A stretch of DNA of 64,000 nt from Streptomyces sp. RFCAC02 (lineage in GTDB: Bacteria > Actinomycetota > Actinomycetes > Streptomycetales > Streptomycetaceae): positions 4,311,501 through 4,375,500 of the forward strand of contig NZ_SAUH01000001.1 of the NCBI RefSeq assembly GCF_004193175.1, in the 5' to 3' direction. Made by a program: the position numbers and the translations under genes. Below are positions 9,164-17,051 of the stretch, one piece after another. Below the pieces are notes generated by a model. That model saw only the letters and a list, made by a program, of their open reading frames with translations, was not told where the DNA came from and searched no databases. Position 1 is the stretch's first letter; every line of letters starts with the position of its first letter.

Positions 9164-10206
9164 CAGTCCTCCTGGCCGCTGCTACGGCTCACCGCGCGGG
9201 AGAGCACCCAGTAGATGAGCCCGATGATGATCAGCAGCAGGAACATCGTCCAGGCGATGGCCGACGCGCGGCCCAGATGGCGGTTGACCCAGCCCATCTC
9301 GTAGAGATAGAGGCCCAGTGTCTGGAACTGGCCGTCGGCGCCACCGTCCGCACCGCCGCCGCCGAACAGCATCGGCTCGCCGAAGAGCTGCGTCGCGCCG
9401 ATCGTGGACACCACGACGGTGAACAGGATCGTGGGCCGCAGCGACGGCAGCGTCACATGCCGGAACTGCTGCCAGCGCGAAGCGCCGTCGAGGGACGCCG
9501 ACTCGTACAGGTCGTTCGGGATGGCCTGCATGGCGGCGAGGTAGATCAGCGTGTTGTAGCCCGTCCACCGCCAGATCACGATGGAGGACACGGCGAACTG
9601 CGAGGACCAGTCGCCCGACTGCCAGTCGATGTTGTCGATGCCGACCAGGCCGAGAGCCCAGTTGATCGCGCCGTAGTCCCGCCCGTAGAGCATGGAGAAG
9701 ACCAGGGCGGCGGCCGCGACCGAGGTGGCGTACGGCGTCAGCATCGCGACGCGGAACAGCATGCTGCCCCGCATCTTGTAGTTGAGCAGGTGGGCGAGGC
9801 CCAGCGCCATCGCGAGCTGCGGCACGGTCGAGATGATGCCGATGGTGAACGTGTTCCGCAGGGCTTTCCAGAAGAACTCGTCGTCCCACAGGCGCGTGAA
9901 GTTCTCGAAGCCGACCCACTCCATCTCATTGGGGCGGAGCAGCGAGACCTGGTGCAGCGAGGCCCAGCCCGTGTAGAGGAGCGGGAAGAGCCCGAAGGCG
10001 ATGAAGAAGATGAAGAACGGGGAGATGAACCCGTACGGGCTGTACTTGACGTCCCAGCGATAGCGGCGGGACCTGCGCTCGGCGCGGCGCTTCTCGCGCG
10101 CCGGATCGGGGGCGGGGCCCGAGCCCCGCGTCGTCTTCTTGTCCAGGCGCGGGGCCGCGCCCCCCGACGGTGCGGGGGGCGCGGCCTCTCGGTGTTCGGT
10201 CGTCAT
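9163..10206 (-). CDS. cebF: Cello-oligosaccharide ABC transporter permease CebF
   Basis: A 347-residue MalF-type permease. A charged 50-residue N-terminus with a KRRAERRSRRYRWD stretch precedes six membrane segments (GFISPFFIFFIAFGLFPLLY and others). The EAA loop reads DLYESASLDGASRWQQFRHVTLPSLRP. It lies 22 nt downstream of cebE and is coupled to cebG. The glycine-rich insert GGGGADGGADG near the C-terminal third is a loop peculiarity. Confidence 0.93.
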   Translation of the reverse strand: MTTEHREAAPPAPSGGAAPRLDKKTTRGSGPAPDPAREKRRAERRSRRYRWDVKYSPYGFISPFFIFFIAFGLFPLLYTGWASLHQVSLLRPNEMEWVGFENFTRLWDDEFFWKALRNTFTIGIISTVPQLAMALGLAHLLNYKMRGSMLFRVAMLTPYATSVAAAALVFSMLYGRDYGAINWALGLVGIDNIDWQSGDWSSQFAVSSIVIWRWTGYNTLIYLAAMQAIPNDLYESASLDGASRWQQFRHVTLPSLRPTILFTVVVSTIGATQLFGEPMLFGGGGADGGADGQFQTLGLYLYEMGWVNRHLGRASAIAWTMFLLLIIIGLIYWVLSRAVSRSSGQED

Positions 10207-10228
10207 AGAGGTGTCTACCTGTCCCGGT

Positions 10229-11554
10229 TCATTCCGCGAGGGCGTTGTCCAGGCTGCTCACGACGTTGTCCCAGGCGCTCTCGGCCGACTCACCCTGCTT
10301 GTCCACCAGGAGGAGACCGTCGGTGATGCCTTCCTGGATCACCTGGTCGTAGGCGCCGATGGGGCTGGAGGGGACCTGAGCGGCGGCGTCGCTGAAGATC
10401 TGGCCGATCGGAGCGTCGCTGAAGTACGGGTCGGTCGCGTTCATGACCGACTCGCTCTGCTGCGCCTCGGTCGAGCTCGGGTACATGCCGCGCTCGGTGA
10501 AGAGCTTGGCCTGCTGCTCGGGAGCCGTCAGCCAGGCGGCCAGTTCGACGGCCTCCTCGATGTGGTCACCGGCCTGGGGGACACCGATGAAGGAGCCACC
10601 CCAGTTGGAGGGAGCCGGGGACTGGGCGATGTCCCACTTGCCCTCGTTGTCCGTGCCGGCGTGGTCACGGATGTAGCTGAGCATCCAGGCGGGGCAGGAG
10701 GGGACGGTGGCGAAGGCGCTGTTGGCGAACGCCCGGCCCCACTCGTCGTCGAACTGCTTCTGCTGGTCCGTCAGGCCCTCTTCGGCGACCTCGACCGACA
10801 GGTCCCACGCGGTCTGGACGGCTTCGCTGTCCTGGTAGACGACCTCGCCGGCCTCGTTGGTGTACCGCTCCTCGTAGGCCGACACGACGGCGTTGAACAT
10901 GCCGCCCGCGGAGTCCAGGTAGGCGACCCCATCGGGAGCGTTCTCCTTGAAGTCCCGGCCGACGTCGATGTAGGACTCCCAGCCGCCGGCGAAGAGTTCG
11001 CTGACCGACTCGCGGTCGGACGGGAGACCGGCCTGCTCGAAGAAGTCGGCGCGGTAGCAGATGCTGGTCGGGCCCATGTCGGTGCCGAGCGCGATGACGC
11101 GGCCGTCGGCGTCGGTGGCCTGGTCGACCTTGAACGGCGCGAAGTGGCTCGTGTCGACGTCGTACTCGTTGAAGTCGACCCAGGCGTCCGGCAGTTCACC
11201 GGTCATCTCGGCGATGTTGCCGACCTCGATGGCCTGGATGTCGGAGAGGCCGCTGTTCTGGCCCAGACGGGTGCGGAGCTGGGCGATGTAGTCGCCGTTC
11301 TCCGTGATCGAGTCCTGCTCGATCTTGATCTCGGGGTGCAGCTCCATGTACTCGTCGTAGAGTCCGGCCTCCTCGAAGCCGAACTCGCCGAACACACCGA
11401 CGCGCAGGGTGACCTGGCCGTCGGCGCTGTCGTCACTGTCGTCGCCGCCACAGGCGGCCAGCAGGCCGGTGGCGAGGGTGGCGGTGATGCCGAGGGCTAT
11501 GGCTCTGTGCGTTCGGCGCATGGGCCTGCGGTTGGAACGGACTGTACTGCGCAT
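10229..11554 (-). CDS. cebE: Cellobiose/cellotriose-binding lipoprotein CebE
   Basis: A 441-residue extracellular solute-binding protein (family 1). The ATG is preceded by AGGAGGA at 8-9 nt. The signal peptide ends in the lipobox LLAACGG, so the mature protein is lipid-anchored outside the membrane. The body has the periplasmic-binding-protein pattern with aromatic-rich ligand regions. It heads the cebEFG-bglC transcription unit, with a perfect CebR operator 112 nt upstream. Known role of the family: capture of cellobiose and cellotriose, which also signal cellulose availability. Confidence 0.93.
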   Translation of the reverse strand: MRSTVRSNRRPMRRTHRAIALGITATLATGLLAACGGDDSDDSADGQVTLRVGVFGEFGFEEAGLYDEYMELHPEIKIEQDSITENGDYIAQLRTRLGQNSGLSDIQAIEVGNIAEMTGELPDAWVDFNEYDVDTSHFAPFKVDQATDADGRVIALGTDMGPTSICYRADFFEQAGLPSDRESVSELFAGGWESYIDVGRDFKENAPDGVAYLDSAGGMFNAVVSAYEERYTNEAGEVVYQDSEAVQTAWDLSVEVAEEGLTDQQKQFDDEWGRAFANSAFATVPSCPAWMLSYIRDHAGTDNEGKWDIAQSPAPSNWGGSFIGVPQAGDHIEEAVELAAWLTAPEQQAKLFTERGMYPSSTEAQQSESVMNATDPYFSDAPIGQIFSDAAAQVPSSPIGAYDQVIQEGITDGLLLVDKQGESAESAWDNVVSSLDNALAE

Positions 11555-11665
11555 GACGGGTCGTCCTCCTGGCGCACACTGACGTTGCCATCCCAGAGGG
11601 TTGTTCGGGACGTGGGGGAAAGGTCTGGGTTTGGAACGTACGGGCTCTGTCGGGTTTTCGTTGCG

Positions 11666-11679
11666 TGGGAGCGCTCCCA
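11666..11679. promoter_or_regulatory. CebR operator (perfect) between cebE and cebR
   Basis: The perfect 14-bp palindrome TGGGAGCGCTCCCA sits in the divergent intergenic region. It should control the cebEFG unit and may give cebR autoregulation, as established for CebR in streptomycetes. Confidence 0.93.
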
Positions 11680-11790
11680 GCAGTGATGGGTTGAAGGGTG
11701 TCCGAGGGCTCCGCGAGTGTCAAGGCGTAGAGCCCCGCATCTCTGGATCCGTGATGTAGTTGGAGCCTGGCGCGCAAACGGGAGGTTGCG

Positions 11791-12828
11791 ATGGCTGTGG
11801 CAAGACGCGGCATGGGCCGCGATGGGAGGCCGACCCTTGAACAGGTCGCTGCCCGTGCGGGCGTCGGGCGGGGCACCGTCTCACGGGTGATCAACGGATC
11901 CCCGCGGGTCAGCGACCGCACCCGCGCCGCGGTGGAGGCGGCGATCGCCGACCTGGGGTACGTCCCGCACCCGGCGGCCCGGGCGCTCGCCGCCAACCGG
12001 GCCAACGCGATCGCGCTGGTGGTCCCCGAGGTGGAGGCCCGGGTGTTCTCCGAGCCGTTCTTCTCCGGCATCATCCGCGGAGTCAGTGCCGAACTGGCCG
12101 ATACCGACATACAGTTGCTCCTCACTCTGATCCGGGCTCCACGGGAGCGCGCCCGCTTCGCCCAGTACGCGGCGAGCAACCGGGTGGACGGGGTGCTGCT
12201 GGTCTCCGTGCACGGCGACGACCCGCTGCCCGACCAACTCGCCGACATGGGCCTGCCGGTCGTGATGACGGGCCGCCGCTCGGGCGAGGAGCCCGTCCCC
12301 TATGTGGACTGCGACAACCAGGGCGGCGCCCAGCTGGCGGTGGAACACCTGCTGGGGCGCGGCCGTTCGACGGTCGCCACGATCACCGGCCCGTCCGACA
12401 TGTACGCGGCGCGCTGCCGGCTCCAGGGCTACCGGGAGGCGATGCGGGCGGCGGGCAAACGGCCGGACGACGATCTGGTGGCCTCCGGCGACTTCACCGA
12501 GGAGAGCGGGTACGCGGCGATGCGGGAGCTGCTGCGCCGCACGCCCGCCCTCGACGGTGTCTTCTGCGCCTCCGACCCGATGGCCATCGGGGCGCGGCGC
12601 GCCCTGCGGGAGCTGGGCCGGACGGTGCCGGGGGACGTGGCGCTCGTCGGGTTCGACGACTCGGCACTCGCCCGTCACATGGATCCGCCGCTCACGAGCG
12701 TGCGGCAGCCCACGGAGGGCATGGGACGCGCGATGACACGGGCGTTGCTCCAGCAGATCCACGACGACAGCCCGGACGGCCCCCGCCTCGTCCTGCCGAC
12801 GGAACTGGTCCGCCGTACGTCGTCGTGA
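11791..12828 (+). CDS. cebR: LacI-family cellobiose-responsive repressor CebR
   Basis: A 345-residue LacI regulator. The N-terminal helix-turn-helix reads PTLEQVAARAGVGRGTVSRVINGS with hinge helix GYVPHPAARALAANRA. The C-terminal effector domain has the usual FDDS motif (VGFDDSALARHMDPPLTSVRQP). It is transcribed divergently from cebE. CebR represses cellulolytic genes and is released by cellobiose; the operator matches listed here identify its local targets. It is followed directly by a very strong inverted repeat. Confidence 0.93.
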   Translation: MAVARRGMGRDGRPTLEQVAARAGVGRGTVSRVINGSPRVSDRTRAAVEAAIADLGYVPHPAARALAANRANAIALVVPEVEARVFSEPFFSGIIRGVSAELADTDIQLLLTLIRAPRERARFAQYAASNRVDGVLLVSVHGDDPLPDQLADMGLPVVMTGRRSGEEPVPYVDCDNQGGAQLAVEHLLGRGRSTVATITGPSDMYAARCRLQGYREAMRAAGKRPDDDLVASGDFTEESGYAAMRELLRRTPALDGVFCASDPMAIGARRALRELGRTVPGDVALVGFDDSALARHMDPPLTSVRQPTEGMGRAMTRALLQQIHDDSPDGPRLVLPTELVRRTSS

Positions 12829-13297
12829 CGCGCGTCGCGTCACGGCATGTCGCCGGGCGGGCGGCGGGGCATGCCCCGCGACGTGCGGCGACATGCCGTG
12901 ACCGTGAGCGCCGGTCGCACAGGGGCACGAGCGTGCGGGGAGGGACGTCCGGTGCTGTGCGGCCGAACGGGAGGTTCACTCGGGCGAAGACGCCGCGCGC
13001 CGTCGCCGTGCTCCGGATCTGGCCGGAAAGAAGCGGGAAGTTGGCCGGTTGCCGGCCGTTCTTCCCGGCGGGGCCGGTTCCCGTGGGCGCGTCCGGTCGA
13101 GGAGGTGTTCTCCTGCCCGACAGGGGGCGAACACCTCCCGGCGGCGCGGACCGTCCCGGGGCACACGCCGGACCCGGCACGGTCTTCTGCGGGCGATTGA
13201 CCCGCTTCCCGGCCGGAGGGGGCACGGCAGCCGCATGGCCGGGCCGCCGGAGCCGAAAGGGGTGGGTGCCGCGCGGAGACCTCTCTATGCTCCGGCC
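12829..13297. other. Gene-free interval rich in inverted repeats
   Basis: No convincing coding sequence. It holds the nested inverted repeat at 12839-12902 and a second perfect stem, GGAGGTGTTC / GAACACCTCC, around 13101-13140. The G+C content is high throughout and the plus and minus open frames have no recognisable protein. Confidence 0.6.
12839..12902. terminator. Nested inverted repeat after cebR
   Basis: Arms GTCACGGCATGTCGCCG (12839-12855) and CGGCGACATGCCGTGAC (12886-12902) are a perfect 17-bp inverted repeat. The 30-nt loop contains a further perfect 16-bp palindrome, GCGGGGCATGCCCCGC (12864-12879). It starts 10 nt after the cebR stop codon and most simply acts as its terminator, though the length and nesting would also allow a cruciform. 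Confidence 0.75.
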
Positions 13298-13792
13298 ATG
13301 GACGGATTCCAGGCTCCGACGGCATTGATCGCAGCGGTGCCGGGTGAGTCCGACGGCTTCGGTGCGGGCCGCCGGGATCTTTTCCTCGACACCGTCGGCG
13401 ACTGCCTGGACATGGGCCGCCCGACGCCGGACGAGGCCGAGCGGGCAGTCGAGCGCCTCATCGCGGTGGCGCTGTCCGAGGAGAGCCGTCCGGTGCGGGA
13501 GTCGGCACTGCATGCGGTCTGCCTCGCCTCCACGCACCATGAGCTTCCCTACCGGCTGGTCGAACCGCTCGCCGCCTGCGCCGATGCTCTTGATCCCCCG
13601 CTCCTCGGCCATGCCCTGGCCATCCTCGGCTCGACCCACGATCGGTCGGCGCTGCCGGTTGTCGAGCGGTTCCTGCGGCACTGCCACTCCGGAGTCCGCG
13701 CGGAGGCGGCGGACGAACTGCGCCAAAGCCGGCAGCCCGGCCGGGAGGACGGCCGAACAGCCGGCGACACGGACATGAGGCGGCTGGACTGA
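13298..13792 (+). CDS. HEAT-repeat-like hypothetical protein
   Basis: A 164-residue protein starting at ATG. It is made of regularly spaced helical pairs (SRPVRESALHAVCLAS, PPLLGHALAILGSTHDRSALPVVERFL, GVRAEAADELRQSRQ) like short HEAT or Armadillo-type repeats, with a polar C-terminus. There is no signal peptide or catalytic motif. Such proteins usually bind other proteins. Function unknown. Confidence 0.65.
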   Translation: MDGFQAPTALIAAVPGESDGFGAGRRDLFLDTVGDCLDMGRPTPDEAERAVERLIAVALSEESRPVRESALHAVCLASTHHELPYRLVEPLAACADALDPPLLGHALAILGSTHDRSALPVVERFLRHCHSGVRAEAADELRQSRQPGREDGRTAGDTDMRRLD

Positions 13793-14085
13793 CCCGGTGG
13801 GGCGGCCGGGCGGGCGGTGGGGGCGCTGCCCCGGGAGCGTGAGTAGGGGTGCGGAGCGTGCGGACCGGCGGTCTCCTCCGGACGGCTGGGGAGCCGGCGG
13901 CGGTGGTGTCGTGGTGCGGGGCAGCCCTGGCGCGATGGTCGGATGCGGGGGAACGGAGCGGGGCGGAAGGCTCCGGATGCCGGTGGCGGCCGGTGGGGTA
14001 CTGGGTGACTCGCTGTGGAGTTGTCCTCGTGGTGATCGGCCGGATCGCGTGTTTCCTCATGGAATGTGCTGCGGGTAGGCTGGCG
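13793..14085. other. Gene-free interval upstream of the Mn riboswitch
   Basis: No recognisable gene. Short open frames exist on both strands but lack ribosome sites and recognisable residues. The promoter of the riboswitch-controlled exporter gene must lie near its end. Confidence 0.5.
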
Positions 14086-14245
14086 GGCAGCGAAGGGGAG
14101 TAGTCCTGTCGCCGGCGGTTCGACATACCGGTCCTCGTGACCCGGCCGCCGGGCCACCGGTCGACCGGTGGTGGACGAGACCTTCGGCTACGGCATGACG
14201 GGACCGTTCCGACGACGGGACGGGTCTCCCTCCGCATGCCGGGCC
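14086..14245 (+). promoter_or_regulatory. yybP-ykoY (manganese) riboswitch upstream of GDT1-family gene
   Basis: Conserved elements of the yybP-ykoY class are readable in order: GCGAAGGGGAGTAGTC (14089-14104), then CGACATACC (14121-14129), a GC hairpin, and GGACGAGACCTTCGGC (14173-14188), which pairs back to the first element. Downstream, CGGCATG near 14191 can pair with CATGCCG near 14236, a plausible expression platform. This class senses Mn2+ and commonly precedes UPF0016/GDT1 exporters, matching the gene that follows. Exact boundaries are approximate. Confidence 0.85.
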
Positions 14246-14315
14246 GAGTGGTCCGTCCCCGTCCCCGGGCGAAGAGCGGCGTTCGGCCCGGCTCCGACAG
14301 AAAGCCTCCCCCCGT

Positions 14316-14900
14316 ATGTCTCTCGACCTGGTCGCCCTGGTCACCGCCTTCGGACTGATCTTCCTCGCCGAGCTGCCCGACAAGACGATGTTCGCGTCAC
14401 TGGCCATGGGCACCCGGATGCGCCCCCTCTACGTCTGGATCGGTACCTCCACCGCCTTCGTCGTGCATGTGACCATCGCCGTCGCGGCGGGCGGGCTGCT
14501 CGGCCTGCTGCCCGGCTGGTCGGTCAAGCTGGTCTCGGCTCTCCTCTTCGGGTTCGGCGCGTTCCTGCTGCTGCGGGGCGGGGACGGCGACGAGGGTGAC
14601 GACGGGGCCGGCCGGACCGTCACCGGTTTCTGGCCCGTGTGGTCCACCGCCTTCACGGCCGTCTTCATCAGCGAGTGGGGCGACCTCACGCAGATCACCA
14701 CGGCCAACCTCGCCGCCACCAAGGATCCGCTGTCCACGGCCATCGGTGCCGCCGCGGCGCTGATGAGCGTCTCCGCGCTCGCCCTGCTGGCCGGGCGGTT
14801 CATCGCGAAGCGGGTGCCGCTGAAGACGGTTCAGCGGGTCGGGGGTCTGTGCATGCTCGGTCTCGCTCTCTGGACGCTGATCGAGGTCTTCACGGGTTGA
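14316..14900 (+). CDS. GDT1/UPF0016 family divalent metal (Mn2+) exporter
   Basis: A 194-residue membrane protein. Two copies of the family signature E-x-G/P-D-K/L-T are present: FLAELPDKTMFASLAMGTR near the start and ISEWGDLTQITTANLAA in the second half. Each lies in a three-helix repeat, giving six hydrophobic segments. Bacterial members export manganese (or calcium). The manganese riboswitch upstream strongly supports Mn2+ as the signal and probable substrate. Confidence 0.93.
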   Translation: MSLDLVALVTAFGLIFLAELPDKTMFASLAMGTRMRPLYVWIGTSTAFVVHVTIAVAAGGLLGLLPGWSVKLVSALLFGFGAFLLLRGGDGDEGDDGAGRTVTGFWPVWSTAFTAVFISEWGDLTQITTANLAATKDPLSTAIGAAAALMSVSALALLAGRFIAKRVPLKTVQRVGGLCMLGLALWTLIEVFTG

Positions 14901-15014
14901 ACGCCGGCTCGGCCCCGCGGCCGGGTGCCGGGACCGCCGCGCGGTGTGCCGGGCACGAGGGCAAACGTAGTCGTTGTCACGCTGCGTAGTCAATACCTTC
15001 GTTCGGGTGACGCG

Positions 15015-15048
15015 CCGCCCCCGGCGTCCGCGGGGACGCCGGGGGCGG
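15015..15048. terminator. Bidirectional terminator between exporter and GH6 genes
   Basis: A 15-bp perfect stem (CCGCCCCCGGCGTCC / GGACGCCGGGGGCGG) with a 4-nt loop lies between two convergent stop codons, 16 nt from the GH6 stop. Confidence 0.8.
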
Positions 15049-15063
15049 GTCACGCCGGGCCGG

Positions 15064-16452
15064 TCAGCTCAGCGGCGGGTGGGCGTTCGCCAGCAGTTCC
15101 TGGAACTGCGCCGAGAACCAGTGGCCGGAGAGCGGGGCGTCGCCCAGCGCCCCGGACGGGTTGTACTGGTTCCGCGCATTCCCCTGGTACGCGGGATCGC
15201 ACATCTGGTCGAACCCCTTGCCCTCGTCGTTCGGGATCTCCTCGCTCGCGCCGTCCGACTCGCCCGGGGGCTTGATCCACGCGTACGCGTCGATCCCCGG
15301 CACCGGAGCGGCGGTCGGGCGCTCACCGAGACCGGCGCCGGCCTGGTTGCACCAGTTCCCGGTGTGGATCCGGCCGTCCACCCGGCTGCCGTCGACGTAC
15401 GCGTTCACGTCGGTCTGCGGGCCGGGGCCGGTGGGCCGGTCGGGACCGCCCCAGCCGTTGCGCGAGGTGTCGATCAGCATCCCGATGTCCGAGTTGAAGC
15501 CGAGGCTGACCAACTTCTCGCGGAACGCGAGCGCGAACGACTGATTGTCGTTGTACTGGTTCCAGTCCACCCAGTCGGACTGGCGCACCGGCGTGCCGTT
15601 CACCGTGTCCGTGACCGAGTAGTACGGCTCGACGGTCGGGCCGTAGTTCGCCGTGTTCACGATGAAGCCGGCGACATCGTCCACGGAGGCGCCGTTCGAT
15701 GTCGCCGTCTCGTGGAACAGCTCGGCGGACGGGCCGAAGTTGCTGTCCCAGCCGAGCCAGCCGTAGTGGCCGGCGTCGATGTAGTTGTAGACGTTGCCGA
15801 TCGCGCCGAGCTGCTCCAGGGCGTAGGAGACGCCGGTCACGTAGTTGCCGTTGGCGGCCATCTCCCGGCACGCCTCGGTCGCGGTCTCGCCCGAGACGTT
15901 CGTCACCAGGTTGGGCAGCGAGTCGATCTCGATGACGGTCGCGACGCGCAGGTTCTCGTACGACTCGTAGTCCCGCAGGATCGAGGCGATGGGATCGATG
16001 AACTCGTCGCGGTACCGGTCGATCTCGTCCGGCCCCAGCTCGCCGTTGGACGCGAGGGCGGCGCAGTCGCGGCCCGGCAGGTCGTACACGACGACCTGGA
16101 ACACGATGGGCTCGCCGCCCGCCTGCTCCAGCGCCGTGTCGAGGTGCTCCCGCAGGCCCATGGCCTCGTCGGTGCCCTCGATGGCCGCTATGCGGTCGAG
16201 CCAGACGGCCGTCGGCTGGTCGGCGACGGCGTCGCCGCCCGGCTCCGCGGCGGCCCTGGCGGACCAGTCCGGGTTCACGTACACCTGGGCGCCCACGTAC
16301 GGGTTGTCGACCCGGGCGTAGGTGCCCGGGCCGTCGGCCGCCGAGGCGGGGCCGAGCGCGCCGGCGCCCATCGCGAGGGCGCCGGCGAGGAGGCCCGCGG
16401 TCAGCGCCGTACGCCGTCCGGGGCGGCGGTGTGGGGGATTGGTGCGGCTCAT
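15064..16452 (-). CDS. Secreted GH6 exo-cellulase without cellulose-binding module
   Basis: A 462-residue protein. The ATG is preceded by GGAGGAA. An N-terminal signal peptide (RRPGRRTALTAG then a long hydrophobic stretch ending GPASAADG) is followed directly by a GH6 barrel. Conserved GH6 stretches include VIEIDSLPNLVTNV, YIDAGHYGWLGWD, DTSRNGWGGPDRPTG and WIKPPGESDGASEEIPNDEG. These resemble the exo-acting Cel6B-type branch (non-reducing-end cellobiohydrolase). It lacks the CBM2 of the second GH6 gene and so should act on soluble or loosened chains. Two CebR-like boxes lie 390-550 nt upstream. Confidence 0.93.
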   Translation of the reverse strand: MSRTNPPHRRPGRRTALTAGLLAGALAMGAGALGPASAADGPGTYARVDNPYVGAQVYVNPDWSARAAAEPGGDAVADQPTAVWLDRIAAIEGTDEAMGLREHLDTALEQAGGEPIVFQVVVYDLPGRDCAALASNGELGPDEIDRYRDEFIDPIASILRDYESYENLRVATVIEIDSLPNLVTNVSGETATEACREMAANGNYVTGVSYALEQLGAIGNVYNYIDAGHYGWLGWDSNFGPSAELFHETATSNGASVDDVAGFIVNTANYGPTVEPYYSVTDTVNGTPVRQSDWVDWNQYNDNQSFALAFREKLVSLGFNSDIGMLIDTSRNGWGGPDRPTGPGPQTDVNAYVDGSRVDGRIHTGNWCNQAGAGLGERPTAAPVPGIDAYAWIKPPGESDGASEEIPNDEGKGFDQMCDPAYQGNARNQYNPSGALGDAPLSGHWFSAQFQELLANAHPPLS

Positions 16453-16841
16453 TGCTGTCGTTCCTCCAAGGGGTGCGGCGGTACGGGCACCGGGTGTGGG
16501 GGGCGCCGCATGCCGCCGTGGTCGGAGAAGGACCGGCGGGACCGAACGGCCGCCGGCCTCCCGCGCCGTTGCGGCGCGGGACGTTGCACCGGTGATCGCG
16601 CGATCGTCGCCGGTGGCTCCCGGACCCCGCCGTACCCTCCGCGCGGCGCGACCGGAAGGGGCGCGCGGCGCGTCGGCATCTCGTGCCGTCCGGGTGGGGT
16701 GCGGTGAGGGCTCTCCGCCGTCCGCCGGGGGCGGACGGCCGGGAGATCGCGGGTGTTCCGGGGGGAAATGTGGGGGATGTGGGGGTGGGCGGCGGGGCGG
16801 CACGGGCTGTCGGGGGACGCCGACGGCGCCCTCCGGGGAAG

Positions 16842-16855
16842 TGGTACCGCTCCCA
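16842..16855. promoter_or_regulatory. Degenerate CebR box upstream of GH6
   Basis: TGGTACCGCTCCCA matches the CebR palindrome at 12 of 14 positions. Weak on its own, but it is 145 bp (14 helical turns) from a perfect box. Confidence 0.45.
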
Positions 16856-16986
16856 CCGGTTGACGGGACCGTAGGCCACCCGACCCCCGCCCGCCAAGGG
16901 GGCGGACGTGAAATCATGGCGAAGTGCCGCGAAATGACGCGATCCTGCCGGGTGGGGTTGACGCGTGCAATGCAGTGCCCGACGCT

Positions 16987-17000
16987 TGGGAGCGCTCCCA
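16987..17000. promoter_or_regulatory. CebR operator (perfect) upstream of GH6
   Basis: Perfect palindrome TGGGAGCGCTCCCA, 535 bp upstream of the GH6 start and 52 bp beyond the 3' end of the zinc-ribbon protein gene. Confidence 0.88.
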
Positions 17001-17051
17001 GATCACCCCAAATGCATCACGCGGACGTCGGCGGATGCGGGCACACCGTCG

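Larger units (their letters stand above)
16453..17051. other. Long leader/promoter region of the GH6 gene
   Basis: About 600 nt with no supported gene. It contains a degenerate CebR box at 16842-16855, a perfect box at 16987-17000, and a perfect 12-bp palindrome GATCGCGCGATC (16594-16605) flanked by CACCGG and CCGGTG. Either the promoter lies beside a CebR box and leaves a leader of several hundred nucleotides, or an additional promoter lies closer to the gene. Confidence 0.6.

Noticed and set aside
6371..9214. 947-codon plus-strand open frame
   Set aside because: Antisense to bglC and cebG, which have clear family motifs; the protein is low-complexity Arg/Gly/Val of GC-skew origin.
13849..14103. 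Small ORFs before the Mn riboswitch
   Set aside because: No ribosome site and they run into the riboswitch aptamer.
16683..16874. Small plus-strand ORF in the GH6 leader
   Set aside because: Gly/Arg-rich, no ribosome site, no recognisable fold.
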